Assembly: GCF_009765995.1 (NCBI RefSeq)
Contig: NZ_LMUI01000048.1
Span: 1-64,000, forward strand
Reading direction: 5' to 3'
Origin: Methylocapsa sp. S129
GTDB lineage: Bacteria > Pseudomonadota > Alphaproteobacteria > Rhizobiales > Beijerinckiaceae
Length of the DNA stretch: 64,000 nt
A program made the position numbers and the translations under genes. Shown here piece after piece: positions 8,186 to 16,474 of this stretch. Under the pieces are notes generated by a model that was not told where the DNA came from, searched no databases, and saw only the letters and a list, made by a program, of their open reading frames with translations. How positions within the stretch are numbered: the stretch's first letter is position 1; each line of letters begins with the position of its first letter.

Positions 8186-9619
8186 ATGAGAAGACGGCGC
8201 CGCATCAAGATTATCGCCACGCTCGGCCCCGCTTCGTCGGATAGGGCGGTTGTCGCGTCGCTGTTTGAGGCGGGCGCGGACGTGTTTCGCATCAATATGA
8301 GCCATGCCTCCCACGACGGCATGCGCGAACGGGTGGCGATGATCCGCTCGCTGGAAGAGCAATTCGGGCGGCCGATCGGCATATTGATCGATCTGCAGGG
8401 CCCCAAATTGCGGGTTGGCGAGTTTGAATCGGGCGCGGTGCTGCTGCGCAAGGGCGACGCCTTCACGCTCGACTGCGATCCGACCCCGGGCACGCAGACG
8501 CGCGTCTTTCTGCCTCATCCCGAAATCCTGAGTTCGCTTGAGGCGGGGCACAGAATTCTCATCGACGACGGCAAGGTGCTGCTTAAGGTGACCAGCGCTG
8601 GAAACGGACGCGCCGTTACGATCGTCGAGGTCGCTGGCCGGGTTTCCAACAAAAAAGGCGTCAGCCTGCCGGATACCACGATCCCGACCTCGGCGATGAC
8701 GGACAAGGATCACAAGGATCTCGACGCGGCCCTCGAGGAGGATATCGACTGGATTGCGCTTTCCTTCGTGCAGCGGCCCGAGGACGTCGTCGAGGTGCGC
8801 AAGGTGGTGCAGGGGCGCGCGCTGATCATGGCCAAGATCGAAAAGCCGCAAGCGATCGCGCGACTCGATGAAATTCTGGCGGTTTCGGACGCTTTAATGG
8901 TCGCGCGCGGCGATCTTGGCGTGGAAATGCCGCTCGAGCAGGTGCCGGGCCTGCAAAAGCGCATCACCCGTCTCGCCCGCCGACACGGCAAGCCGGTCGT
9001 GGTGGCGACGCAAATGCTCGAATCGATGATTGTCTCGCCGGTGCCGACGCGCGCCGAAGTGTCCGACGTGGCGACAGCCGTGTTCGAAGGCGCGGACGCT
9101 GTGATGCTGTCGGCCGAAAGCGCCTCGGGACAATACCCTTTCGAGGCGGTGTCGACGATGAACCGCATCGCCGAAGAGGTCGAAGCGGAGGAAATCTACC
9201 CCTCGATCATCACCTCGCAGCGCGCGACCCCGGAGCGGACCGGCGCCGACGCCATAGCGGTGGCGACAAGGGATGTCGCCGAAACCCTGCAACTGAAAGT
9301 CATCTGCGCCTGGACGGCGTCGGGTTCGACCGGCCTGCGCATCGCGCGCGAGCGCCCGCGCTCCTCGATCCTGGCCTTGACGCCGATTGTCGCGACCGCC
9401 CGGCGGCTGGCGCTGGTCTGGGGCGTTCATGCCGTCGTGACGGATGATGCGCGCGACGAACGCGATATGGCCGACCGGGCCTGCCGGCACGCCTTTATCG
9501 AAGGCTTCGCCCAAACGGGCGAACGCGTCATCATCGTCGCGGGCGTGCCCTTCGGCACGCCGGGCGCCACCAATAACATGCGCATCGCGCTGATCGGGCC
9601 GGAAGGCGGATCGGCTTAG
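8186..9619 (+). CDS. pyk: Pyruvate kinase
   Basis: A full-length 477-residue pyruvate kinase, converting phosphoenolpyruvate and ADP to pyruvate and ATP in the cytoplasm. Visible motifs are IIATLGPASS at the N-terminus, INMSHASHDG, IDLQGPKLRVGEF (start of the B domain), IMAKIEKPQAIARLDEIL with the catalytic Lys and Glu, ARGDLGVEMPLEQVP and ATQMLESMI. The C-terminal domain (from about residue 355) has the usual GADAIAVATRDVAETLQLK. Start ATG 8186 sits after GAGGGAAGCGTTCG. The gene overlaps the convergent hydrolase gene by four bases. Confidence 0.97.
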   Translation: MRRRRRIKIIATLGPASSDRAVVASLFEAGADVFRINMSHASHDGMRERVAMIRSLEEQFGRPIGILIDLQGPKLRVGEFESGAVLLRKGDAFTLDCDPTPGTQTRVFLPHPEILSSLEAGHRILIDDGKVLLKVTSAGNGRAVTIVEVAGRVSNKKGVSLPDTTIPTSAMTDKDHKDLDAALEEDIDWIALSFVQRPEDVVEVRKVVQGRALIMAKIEKPQAIARLDEILAVSDALMVARGDLGVEMPLEQVPGLQKRITRLARRHGKPVVVATQMLESMIVSPVPTRAEVSDVATAVFEGADAVMLSAESASGQYPFEAVSTMNRIAEEVEAEEIYPSIITSQRATPERTGADAIAVATRDVAETLQLKVICAWTASGSTGLRIARERPRSSILALTPIVATARRLALVWGVHAVVTDDARDERDMADRACRHAFIEGFAQTGERVIIVAGVPFGTPGATNNMRIALIGPEGGSA

Positions 9620-10614
9620 ACCGGGCTTTCGGCTGTTCGCATCGCCGCCTCGCCGGCGTGTGCGCGCCGCTCGACCTCGAGGATCGCCGCGATCACGCTG
9701 TCGGGCGCGCTATAATGGGGAGAATGTCCGACGTCTTCGAGCATCGTCAGCGTCGCGCCGGGAATATCGCGCGCGCAACCCAGCGAATGGATGTGGGTAT
9801 AGACCACGCCATCGCTGTCTCCGGTGACGATCGCGGTCGGCGCGCGAATCAGACCATAGCGCGGCGCCAACGCCGCCACGAAGGGCTTGAGATCGGCGAC
9901 ATCCTCGGCATTGGCGAGAAAATGGGCCGGCCGCAACACCAGCGGCAATTTGGTCGTCTCGATGTAATCGGCGGGCGGCTGGCCAGGCGCGAAAACCGAG
10001 GCGACGCCCGCCTTCATCGCGATCAGGCCGGCCGGCATGACGATGAGGCGGCGGAAAAGCCAGCCAAGCCCGGGCATGGCGGCGAGCGTATAATGCCAGC
10101 TCACCCCGCCGGGCCACGGATGGCTGACCGGCGCGAGCAAAACCAGCCCGCGCGTAAATTCGGGCGCTTCGAGCGCCATCGCGAGCCCGAGGACGCCGGC
10201 CCAGGAATGGGCGACGACGATGGCCTGCATCACGCCGCGGCGCGCCAAAACCGCGCGGATAAGCGCGGCCTGCCGCGCCGGGGAAGATAGAGCCCGCCCG
10301 TGGAAACGCGAACTCCAGCCATGGCCAGGGCGGTCGACCGCGATGACGCGAAAGCCGAGCGCCGCGAGCCGCTCGCCCAGAGCCTCCATCATATCGGCAT
10401 GGTTGCCCGAGGCGCCATGCGCGAGAAGAACGATGCCGCGCTCCGGCCCGGCCGCCGCCCGTTCGACAATGTGCAAGGGGCCTTGGCCGGCGTCGACGAG
10501 GTCGCCGACCGGGGGAAAGCGCGCCTCGATCCGGCGCGCCTGCCCATGCGTGAAAACCAGCAGCGCGCCGATGATGCCGGCAAGCGCTGACAAAACCGGC
10601 CAAAGAGCGGTCAT
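9616..10614 (-). CDS. Alpha/beta hydrolase, membrane-anchored
   Basis: A 332-residue alpha/beta-fold hydrolase. Residues 4-22 form a hydrophobic N-terminal helix, probably a membrane anchor. The oxyanion motif LLAHGASGN is near residue 65 and the nucleophile elbow VVAHSWAG puts the catalytic Ser at about 137. TGDSDGVV near 265 and EDVGHSPHY near 295 supply the acid and His. GHGWSSR is typical of the lysophospholipase/epoxide-hydrolase-like group. The substrate is unknown. It overlaps the pyruvate kinase end and lies 27 bases downstream of the TPR gene on the same strand, so the two may be co-transcribed. Confidence 0.8.
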   Translation of the reverse strand: MTALWPVLSALAGIIGALLVFTHGQARRIEARFPPVGDLVDAGQGPLHIVERAAAGPERGIVLLAHGASGNHADMMEALGERLAALGFRVIAVDRPGHGWSSRFHGRALSSPARQAALIRAVLARRGVMQAIVVAHSWAGVLGLAMALEAPEFTRGLVLLAPVSHPWPGGVSWHYTLAAMPGLGWLFRRLIVMPAGLIAMKAGVASVFAPGQPPADYIETTKLPLVLRPAHFLANAEDVADLKPFVAALAPRYGLIRAPTAIVTGDSDGVVYTHIHSLGCARDIPGATLTMLEDVGHSPHYSAPDSVIAAILEVERRAHAGEAAMRTAESPV

Positions 10615-10641
10615 TTCATCAGGCGCGGCGCCTTGGCGCCC

Positions 10642-11325
10642 TCACAGGCTTTGCCCCCTCACCGCCGCGGTCAGCCGCTCCACGGCGGCGCGCAGCGAGG
10701 CGAGCTGCGGCGCGATTTCCAGGGCGCGCTGATAGGCGCGCAACGCGTCGTCGTTAAAGCCGCCGCGCTCCAGGATCATTCCCATGCCCGACAGGGCGCC
10801 GAAATGGCGCGGCTCGAGAACCAGCACGCGCGCGATATCGGCCATCGACCCCCGCTCGTCGTCCATGAGATAGCGCACCGTCGCACGCTTGTTCCAGGCT
10901 TCGGCCCAGTCGGGCTGCAGAACGATGATCTTGTCGAGCAGCGCGCGCGAAACCTGCAAATTGCGGGTTCCAAGGGCCGCGATGGCGCGGGCCATCAGAA
11001 AATCACCGGTGTTCGAACCTGATTCGAGCTGGAGGCGATCGATCGCGGCGATCAGCCCATTGGTCTCGGCGACATCGGTGGATGCTGCGAGACGGGCGAA
11101 CAGATCGTCCAGCTTTTGCTGGCGCGTCGGCGCGGGCGGCGCCGGTTCAGGCTTGGCGTCGGGAGCCGTGGCGTCGTCGCTCGCGCCAGGGTCGGTGACG
11201 GCAATAGATATGGCGGCAGGGAGGGAGACCGACGGGTCGGCGATGCCGCCGGCGTCCGCCAACGCCGGGCCGCTCAGGGCCGCAGCGAAAAGGGCGATGA
11301 AGACAACCCGACCAAAACCGATCAT
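10642..11325 (-). CDS. Exported tetratricopeptide-repeat protein
   Basis: A 227-residue protein with a signal peptide (MIGFGRVVFIALFAAALSGP, cleaved near ALA-DA), a low-complexity proline/alanine linker (about residues 45-68) and three or so TPR units in the C-terminal half. The clearest are WAEAWNKRATVRYLMDDERG and FNDDALRAYQRALEIAPQLA. Proteins of this pattern are widespread in alphaproteobacteria as periplasmic TPR proteins without an assigned partner. It precedes the membrane-anchored hydrolase gene on the same strand. Confidence 0.8.
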   Translation of the reverse strand: MIGFGRVVFIALFAAALSGPALADAGGIADPSVSLPAAISIAVTDPGASDDATAPDAKPEPAPPAPTRQQKLDDLFARLAASTDVAETNGLIAAIDRLQLESGSNTGDFLMARAIAALGTRNLQVSRALLDKIIVLQPDWAEAWNKRATVRYLMDDERGSMADIARVLVLEPRHFGALSGMGMILERGGFNDDALRAYQRALEIAPQLASLRAAVERLTAAVRGQSL

Positions 11326-11406
11326 TGCGGCAGTTTAAGCCGCCGCGTCCGCCGGGTCAAAAGCCAGCGCGGCGTCAGGGGTCACATTCGGGTGAGCGCC
11401 CCAAAC

Positions 11407-11432
11407 GACAAAAGGCGCCGTCAGGCGCCTTC
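11407..11432 (-). terminator. Intrinsic terminator of rpmJ
   Basis: Read on the minus strand, GGCGCC-TGAC-GGCGCC is followed at once by TTTTGTCG. The hairpin starts about 30 bases after the L36 stop codon. This is a standard rho-independent terminator in place for rpmJ. Confidence 0.75.
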
Positions 11433-11458
11433 CATCCCATAGCGTTCGAACGCGTCAA

Positions 11459-11584
11459 TCAGCCCTGGCGCGCCTTGAAGCGCTTCTGGGTCTTGTTGAT
11501 AATATAGACGCGGCCCTTGCGGCGCACGAGCTGGTTGTCGCGATGCCGATTGCGCAAGGATTTAAGGGAATTACGGACTTTCAT
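11459..11584 (-). CDS. rpmJ: 50S ribosomal protein L36
   Basis: A 41-codon frame read from ATG 11584 gives [20 protein letters not shown], then [20 protein letters not shown] and a final G. This is the long-branch, zinc-ribbon-less L36 typical of alphaproteobacteria (YkgO type): the four Cys/His zinc ligands of the classic form are absent. It binds 23S rRNA in the large subunit. A hairpin terminator follows at about 11407-11432. The gene stands apart from other ribosomal genes, as is normal for this form. Confidence 0.95.
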   Translation of the reverse strand: MKVRNSLKSLRNRHRDNQLVRRKGRVYIINKTQKRFKARQG

Positions 11585-11808
11585 AGGTCACCCGGGTGAT
11601 TGCGGCCGGCGGGCGTCACCCACGGCTTTGAAATTGCGAGCGGCTCCTATGCCCGATTATCCCCGCTCGATCAAGCCGGAAATGAGGGCCGCTCGCCGAT
11701 CGGCCCGCTTGAAAAGCCGCGCGGCAAGCGCCACTCTGGGGCGCTCCAATCGTTGGAACCGCCGGCTTGGCAACGCGTTTGGTCAAGGCAGACTGGGGAG
11801 AAAAGGCG

Positions 11809-12234
11809 ATGTTCAGCAAGATTCTTGTCGCCGTCGATTTGGCCGACACCGATCCGACGCCCAAAGGAATCGCCCAGGCTGTCGAGCTGGCGACCGCCAG
11901 CGGCGGCTCGTTGCGGCTCGTCAATATCCAGCCTCTGCTGCCGGCGACTTTCATGGAATATGTGCCCGCCGACTTCGACGCTGAGCAGGAAAAGCGCGCG
12001 AGCCTGGCGCTGCAGGACATTGTCGGCGCCGTCAAAATGCCCAAGGAGCGTCTCTCGGGCGTGGTCCGCGTCGGCGGCATCTATCATGAGATCCTCGCCG
12101 AGGCGGCCGAATGGGGCGCGGATCTCATCGTCGTCGGGTCGCACCGGCCTGTTGTGAGCGATTATCTCCTGGGCTCCAACGCCAAGACGATCGTCCGCCA
12201 CGCCTTGTGTTCGGTGCTGGTCGTGCGGCCGTAG
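11809..12234 (+). CDS. Universal stress protein (UspA family)
   Basis: A 141-residue single-domain Usp. The N-terminal strand MFSKILVAVDLADTD and the C-terminal ATP-binding pattern G-2x-G-9x-G(S)-type in IVVGSHRPVVSDYLLGSNAK both fit nucleotide-binding UspA proteins. The gene starts at ATG 11809 behind a strong site (GGGGAGAAAAGGCG). It is divergent from rpmJ with about 220 bases between them, and transcribed alone. Confidence 0.9.
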   Translation: MFSKILVAVDLADTDPTPKGIAQAVELATASGGSLRLVNIQPLLPATFMEYVPADFDAEQEKRASLALQDIVGAVKMPKERLSGVVRVGGIYHEILAEAAEWGADLIVVGSHRPVVSDYLLGSNAKTIVRHALCSVLVVRP

Positions 12235-12258
12235 AGCGTGACGGCTTTTGATCGAAAC

Positions 12259-12307
12259 GGTCGAGACTGATCCATCGCTCCGCCATGCGAACAATGGCTC
12301 CACAACG
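12259..12307. repeat. Family E intergenic repeat, intact copy
   Basis: A 49-base element lying between the usp and VWA genes. It contains GGTCGAGACTGATCCATCG and then GCCATGCGAACAATGGC, the latter an imperfect palindrome able to form a small hairpin. Its two halves recur, separated by a long fold-back, at 13829-13998. This looks like a REP-type extragenic element. Confidence 0.6.
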
Positions 12308-12369
12308 AAGCTGTCGCCGATGGCGGTCCGATTCAATCAATTCTCATCTCGCTATAGAGGCCAAGGAAC

Positions 12370-13557
12370 CTACCGCGTCAGCGCGCGCATCGCGCCCTCC
12401 AGGCCGTCGGGCGTCAGGGCGAACATGCGGTTTTCAAAAATCTTGGCGATCATGCCGGTCGATTGCGAATAGGTCCATTGCGGCCGCGGCGTCGGATTGA
12501 TCCAGACCGAGCGCGGCCACGCCCGGATCGCGCGCTCCAGCCAGACATGGCCCGCCTCTGGATTGACATGCTCGACCGAGCCGCCGGGCATCGCGATCTC
12601 ATGCGGGCTCATCGAGGCGTCGCCGACGAAGATCACCCGGTAATCCCTGGCGTAGGTGTTGATGAGCTCGGTCGTCGGCGTGCGCTCGGCATGGCGGCGG
12701 CGGTTGTTCTTCCACACGCTCTCATAGAGGCAATTGTGGAAGTAGAAATGCTCCAGCCTTTTGAACTCGCCGCGCGCCGCCGAGAACAGGTTTTCGGCCG
12801 CCTCGACGTGCCAGTCCATCGACCCCCCGACATCGAGAAACAGCAGCACTTTCACCGCATTGCGCCGCTCGGGCCGCAATTGCACGTCGATATAGCCCTT
12901 GTTGGCGCTGCCCCGGATCGTGCTGTCGAGATCGAGCTCCTCGGCCGCGCCCTCGCGCGCAAAGCGGCGCAGCCGCCTGAGCGCGATCTTGATGTTGCGC
13001 GGGCCGAGCTCCTCCGAGCCGCTGAGGTCCTTGAAATCGCGCCGGTCCCAGACCTTGACGGCGCTGCGGTTGCGGCCCTCCTTCTGGCCGATGCGCACGC
13101 CTTCAGGATTGTCGCCATAGGCGCCAAACGGCGACGTGCCCGCCGTGCCGATCCACTTGGAGCCGCCCTGATGGCGCTCCTTCTGCTCGGCGAGGCGCTC
13201 GCGCAAAGTCTCCATCAGCTTCTCGAAGCCGAGCGCCTTGAGCTGCGCCTTTTCCTCGGGCGACAGATACCGCTCGGCCATTTTGCGCAGCCATTCGTCG
13301 GGGATTTCGACTTGCTCGACCGCCTGGTTGAGCGAGACGATCCCTTTGAAAGCAGCGGCGAAAACGACGTCGAACTTGTCAAGATTGCGCTCGTCCTTGA
13401 CCAGCAGCGCGCGCGACAGATGGTAGAAATGCTCGACCGAAAAGTCGGCGAGATCGGCCTCGAGCGCCTGCATCAGCACGAGATATTCGCGCGGCGTGAC
13501 CGGCACATGGGCCTGGCGGAGCGAGGCGAAGAAGGACAGGAACATGGCCGCGATCAA
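12370..13557 (-). CDS. VWA-domain protein, CoxE-like
   Basis: A 395-residue cytoplasmic protein of the vWA CoxE family. The N-terminal part (FFASLRQAHVPVTPREYLVL) is the usual opening. The C-terminal vWA domain contains the metal site FLDVGGSMDWHVEAAENLFS (DxGxS form, about residue 265), NNRRRHAERTPTTELIN and FVGDASMSPHEI. In other genomes such proteins work with a MoxR-type AAA ATPase as metal-centre assembly or chaperone pairs. No MoxR gene is next to it here. The frame offers ATG at 13557 and 13545; the second gives MFLSFFASLRQ and may be the real start. Confidence 0.85.
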   Translation of the reverse strand: MIAAMFLSFFASLRQAHVPVTPREYLVLMQALEADLADFSVEHFYHLSRALLVKDERNLDKFDVVFAAAFKGIVSLNQAVEQVEIPDEWLRKMAERYLSPEEKAQLKALGFEKLMETLRERLAEQKERHQGGSKWIGTAGTSPFGAYGDNPEGVRIGQKEGRNRSAVKVWDRRDFKDLSGSEELGPRNIKIALRRLRRFAREGAAEELDLDSTIRGSANKGYIDVQLRPERRNAVKVLLFLDVGGSMDWHVEAAENLFSAARGEFKRLEHFYFHNCLYESVWKNNRRRHAERTPTTELINTYARDYRVIFVGDASMSPHEIAMPGGSVEHVNPEAGHVWLERAIRAWPRSVWINPTPRPQWTYSQSTGMIAKIFENRMFALTPDGLEGAMRALTR

Positions 13558-13828
13558 GCCCGATCAGAGGCGAGGCGCCAAGCGGAAAGTTTGCAAAACG
13601 CCGGGCGGGGACGCCAAGGCAAGGAATGACGTCAAAGGGCCTTTTGCTAAGTTGTTGATATTGTTGAGATCGGAAGCAAGCCCTGCAAATTTTTTCGCGG
13701 CCTGACTCAGCGATTTCAAAGGGTTGCAAGTGAAAAATGGGAAAAAATAAAATTTCTGGAATTCCATAAGCCGATCGCCTGCGAACGCTTCGCTCTTTCT
13801 GTCTCAGGCCCCCTCATTCACACGCGAA

Positions 13829-13998
13829 TGGTCGAGGGTGATCCATCGTTTCGCATGGCGGAGCGTGTTTCACCCTTGAGGACCTGTCAATGATGGCCTT
13901 TCAGGCCATCGCCGAAGGCGGCGCGCCTCCGGCGCGTCATTGACAGGTCCTCAAGGGTGAAAAAAAATGCCTCCATGCGAACAATGGCTCCATAACGC
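13829..13998. repeat. Family E repeat split by a fold-back element
   Basis: The left piece (from 13829, GGTCGAGGGTGATCCATCG) and the right piece (to 13998, CCATGCGAACAATGGCTCC) match the intact copy at 12259-12307. Between them lies a fold-back with perfect 26-base arms. Just outside the arms, CGCATGGCGGAGCG is the reverse complement of a segment of the intact copy, so the element also contains an inversion of its own sequence. Confidence 0.65.
13868..13962. repeat. Perfect 26-base inverted repeat (fold-back)
   Basis: Arm 13868-13893 (beginning TTTCACCCTTGAGGACCTG) is the exact reverse complement of 13937-13962. The 43-base loop itself contains two smaller hairpins (TGGCCTTTCAGGCCA and GCGCGCCTCCGGCGCG). 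There is no coding capacity and no T-tract, so it is not a plain terminator; it resembles a MITE or a REP doublet. Confidence 0.8.
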
Positions 13999-14090
13999 CC
14001 GATGAGGCGTTTCAACCGGCTCCCGTCCCCATCATAATCTGAAAAACAGAAATCCGCCAGAAATTATTCGCCCGCTCGCCTGCCGCGCGC

Positions 14091-14180
14091 CCCCACCCCC
14101 ACCCCCTCCCCGCAACCGCGGGGAGGGGAGGCGCCAACATTTCCCCTCCCCGCGCTTGCGGGGAGGGGTTAGGGGTGGGG
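14091..14180. repeat. GC-rich double-hairpin intergenic repeat
   Basis: CCCCCACCCCCTCCCCGCAA begins a run of inverted CCCCTCCCCGC / GCGGGGAGGGG pairs ending GGGGTTAGGGGTGGGG. This type of palindrome is common between genes in Hyphomicrobiales. It ends about 25 bases before the GGAG ribosome-binding site of the SDR gene. Confidence 0.75.
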
Positions 14181-14219
14181 CGGCGCCATCCGCCGCCACC
14201 GCTTCAGGAGCAACAACCC

Positions 14220-15053
14220 ATGGGTGATTTTTCGACGCGGCCGCCTCATGCGCCTTTGCCCGCGCGCGCCAGGCAGGCCGGCGCCGTTCACGCCGGCAAG
14301 GGCTTCATCGTCACCGGCGGGGCGGGCGGCGTCGGCCGCGCGACGGCCGAGCTTCTCCTCGCCGAGGGCGCGCGCGTCGCGCTCGCCGACGTGCGGCAGG
14401 AAGCGCTCGACAAGGCGGTGACGGCGATCGGCGATGCCAACGCTTTTGCAATCGTGCTCGACGCCGCCAAGCCCGCCTCGATCGCCGGCGCGATCGCCGC
14501 GGCCGAGGCGCGGCTCGGCCAGATCGACGGCCTCGTCAACGCCGCCGCGATCGTCATCCATGCCGATCCCCTGGAAATCGACTGGAGCGATTGGGAGAAG
14601 ATTTTCGCCATCAACCTGTTCGGCGCCTATGAGGCGGCGCGGCTCGCCGCCAAGGCGATGATCGCCAAAGGCGTGCGCGGCGCCATCGTTAATGTCGCCT
14701 CGGAAGCGGGCAAGAAAGGCCACAAGGAATCGCTCGCCTATAGCGCCAGCAAGGCCGGCCTCATCAGCATGACGCGCGTGCTCTCCGCCGTGCTCGCGCC
14801 GAACGACATCAATGTGAATTGTGTCTGCCCCGGCGGCGTCGCCACCGACATGCTGCGCGAGGTCGCCGTGGCCTATGGCAAGCTCGTCGATGCCGCGCCC
14901 GCCGACGTGTTCGACAAACTCGTCAGTTCGCAATTGCTCCGGCATATCGAGCCCGCCGAAGTCGCGCGCACGATCTCGTTCCTCCTCAGCGACGCCGCCC
15001 TGATCATCCGCGGCCAGGCGATCAGCGCGGATGGCGGGGACACGCCGTATTGA
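14220..15053 (+). CDS. SDR-family oxidoreductase
   Basis: A 277-residue classical short-chain dehydrogenase. The Rossmann motif FIVTGGAGGVGRATAELLLA is near residue 32, LVNAAAIV matches the NNAG-type strand, and the catalytic YSASKAGLI sits near residue 178 with an upstream Ser in NVASEAG. The C-terminal GQAISADGG is the usual end. It reduces or oxidises an alcohol/ketone with NAD(P); the substrate is unknown. Start ATG 14220 follows TTCAGGAGCAACAACCC; the frame extends upstream into a repeat and is not used. No partner gene adjoins it. Confidence 0.85.
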   Translation: MGDFSTRPPHAPLPARARQAGAVHAGKGFIVTGGAGGVGRATAELLLAEGARVALADVRQEALDKAVTAIGDANAFAIVLDAAKPASIAGAIAAAEARLGQIDGLVNAAAIVIHADPLEIDWSDWEKIFAINLFGAYEAARLAAKAMIAKGVRGAIVNVASEAGKKGHKESLAYSASKAGLISMTRVLSAVLAPNDINVNCVCPGGVATDMLREVAVAYGKLVDAAPADVFDKLVSSQLLRHIEPAEVARTISFLLSDAALIIRGQAISADGGDTPY

Positions 15054-15156
15054 GGGGGGAACGCGGGTGCGGCATCGGCATGCGGATGTTCCGGTGGCGC
15101 TGGCGCCGCATAGCAGGACTCGATGAGTTCGACTTGTCGCTAGCCGCCTCTTCCTG

Positions 15157-15263
15157 TCATGGCCGGACTTGTTCCGGCCATCCACGCCGCGCCGTCACAA
15201 ATAACTTGCGACGTTAGCACACGCGGCTCGGCGTGGATGGCCGTGACAAGCACGGCCATGACG
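15157..15263. repeat. Palindromic repeat (TCATGGCCGG type)
   Basis: TCATGGCCGGACTTGTTCCG at the left is mirrored by CGTGACAAGCACGGCCATGA at the right, and CCATCCACGCCG by CGGCGTGGATGG further in. This is a well-known kind of extragenic palindrome in alphaproteobacteria. Confidence 0.75.
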
Positions 15264-15373
15264 GCTGGGGTTCGCAAATGGTGCGACGAAAGAATCGCTC
15301 TTTCGGAATCTTGATATCAGCTATCCAACATGCGCCGCTATCGCTCTGGGTCGAAATAATCAAGAATTTTGGA

Positions 15374-15412
15374 GCAAAGATTTTGCCCAGAAAGTCGAGG
15401 GTTTTGAGAGAT
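15374..15412 (+). repeat. Family B motif, copy 1
   Basis: GCAAAGATTTTGCCCAGAAA then GTCGAGGGTTTTGAGAGAT. The upstream box AATAATCAAGAATTTTGG lies at about 15354-15372. It aligns closely with the copy at 34588-34623, including the flank (ATCGCTCTGGGTCGAAA against GTCGCTCTGGTTCAAAA). Confidence 0.6.
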
Positions 15413-15548
15413 GGGCGAGACAGACAGTGAATCGATGCCGGAAACCGAACCGTATTTCTTGGCCTCAGGAGAGCCCGCGCCGCAACGCGTGAATGGCCGG
15501 TGGCTTCGTCGGTATTACGGGGACATGATATACAATCCCCTTTCTCAT

Positions 15549-16181
15549 TCATCCCACCAATTTTGGCTTGGGCCCGGGCTTTGCCTTGCGCAGACGGCGA
15601 CCGAGCTTTTGCTCGGCGAAGGCGAGGAAGGTCGCGTCGCCGATCGGGCGGCCATTGCCGCCAAGGCTTTCGAAGGCGGCAAGCTCCGCCTGCTCGGCCG
15701 CCGAGATCGCCAGAAGTTCGCCAAAGCGCGGCGCGACGGCGAGAACGGGTCGCACCTCGACGAGCGCGTCGTTCCTGCCTTTCAGATGCGCGCGCACGCT
15801 CGACCATTGCCACTCGCCGGGCGCCGCGCAGAGTTTTGCGCGCACGGGATTGAAGGCGAGATAGCGCACGGCGTTCAGCATATGCGCCTCGTCCATCGCC
15901 ACGCAGCCGAACCGGCCCTGAAACAAATGCCCGGTGACGCGGGCGCGGGCGTTGACGAACGCCGTATAACGCCGATGCGCCTCGCCGACCGCGCGCGAAA
16001 GCCCATCGCTCGCGATCGGCGTCAGGATGAGGTGCACGTGATTGGGCGTCAGGCAATAGGCCCAGCAGGCGACGCCGTTCCTGTCGCATCGCTCGGCGAG
16101 CAGATCGCGATAAAGGGCGTAGTCGCCGGGCTGCGTGAAAAGCTTCTGACGCCTATTGCCGCGCTGGGTGACGTGATGGGG
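15549..16181 (-). pseudogene. RAYT (REP-associated tyrosine transposase), 5' end replaced
   Basis: From PHHVTQRGNRRQ to the end, this reads as a RAYT/IS200-like transposase: YCLTPNHVHLILTP gives the HxH metal site, and RVTGHLFQGRFG and LNAVRYLAFNPVRAKLC follow. Such enzymes move short palindromic (REP) repeats rather than themselves. The usual opening, MARLARxVVPGLPHHVTQRG, is missing. Upstream of PHH the frame runs on (to 16382) but encodes the inverted-repeat element at 16183-16320, not protein. There is no good start codon at the correct place, so I call it truncated, though expression from an upstream start inside the repeat is possible. Confidence 0.75.
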
Positions 16182-16182
16182 T

Positions 16183-16320
16183 TTACGGTGACAGGCGCCT
16201 ATTTCACCAATTGACGCGTCATTCCCGCGCAAGCCTGGCGCGGCGTGCGGCTGGAGGGCATGGTTGGCGTCGCCCAGACGGTCCGAGCCGAAAGAGGGAA
16301 TGAGGCGCCTGTCGCCGTAA
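16183..16320. repeat. Family A inverted-repeat element, copy 1
   Basis: A 138-base element with 18-base terminal inverted repeats (17 of 18 match): TTACGGTGACAGGCGCCT at the left end and AGGCGCCTGTCGCCGTAA at the right. TCATTCCCGCG and GGGAATGAGG lie just inside. It abuts the truncated RAYT gene exactly where the family N-terminus is lost. Related copies are at 19672-19738, 32017-32147 and 34489-34541. Confidence 0.75.
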
Positions 16321-16474
16321 TGCGGCTTGATGCATGAATCGACAGCATGCAACTGCGCTGGCCTTTGCCTGCCGCGCCACAAAGTGTGGCAAGAGCCTCG
16401 GACGATGGGAGGGACGATTTGAACCGAGGGCGCCCGCGCGATGGAAGATGCAAAATCAAGCGAACCTTAGGCGG

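Larger units (their letters stand above)
13558..14219. other. Long intergenic region with stacked repeats
   Basis: About 660 bases hold no credible gene. 13558-13800 is upstream DNA of the VWA gene, including an AT-rich part (13730-13765). 13829-13998 is the split family E copy around a perfect fold-back, and 14091-14180 is a second, GC-rich hairpin repeat next to the ribosome-binding site of the SDR gene. Confidence 0.7.
15054..15548. other. Intergenic region with two repeat types
   Basis: No gene is visible in about 495 bases. It holds the palindromic repeat at 15157-15263 and a family B copy with its upstream box at about 15354-15412. The rest is low-complexity, with no start or ribosome site leading into a recognisable protein. 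Confidence 0.6.

Noticed and set aside
12463-13629. 388-codon plus-strand frame
   Set aside because: Antisense of the VWA gene, strongly biased composition.
15210-16382. Long N-terminal extension of the RAYT frame and overlapping minus-strand frame from 16089
   Set aside because: The extension is the family A repeat read as protein; the overlapping frame is a shadow with Arg-rich composition.
16400-16440. tRNA-like GATTTGAACC string
   Set aside because: No matching T-stem, anticodon arm or acceptor stem can be drawn around it on either strand.
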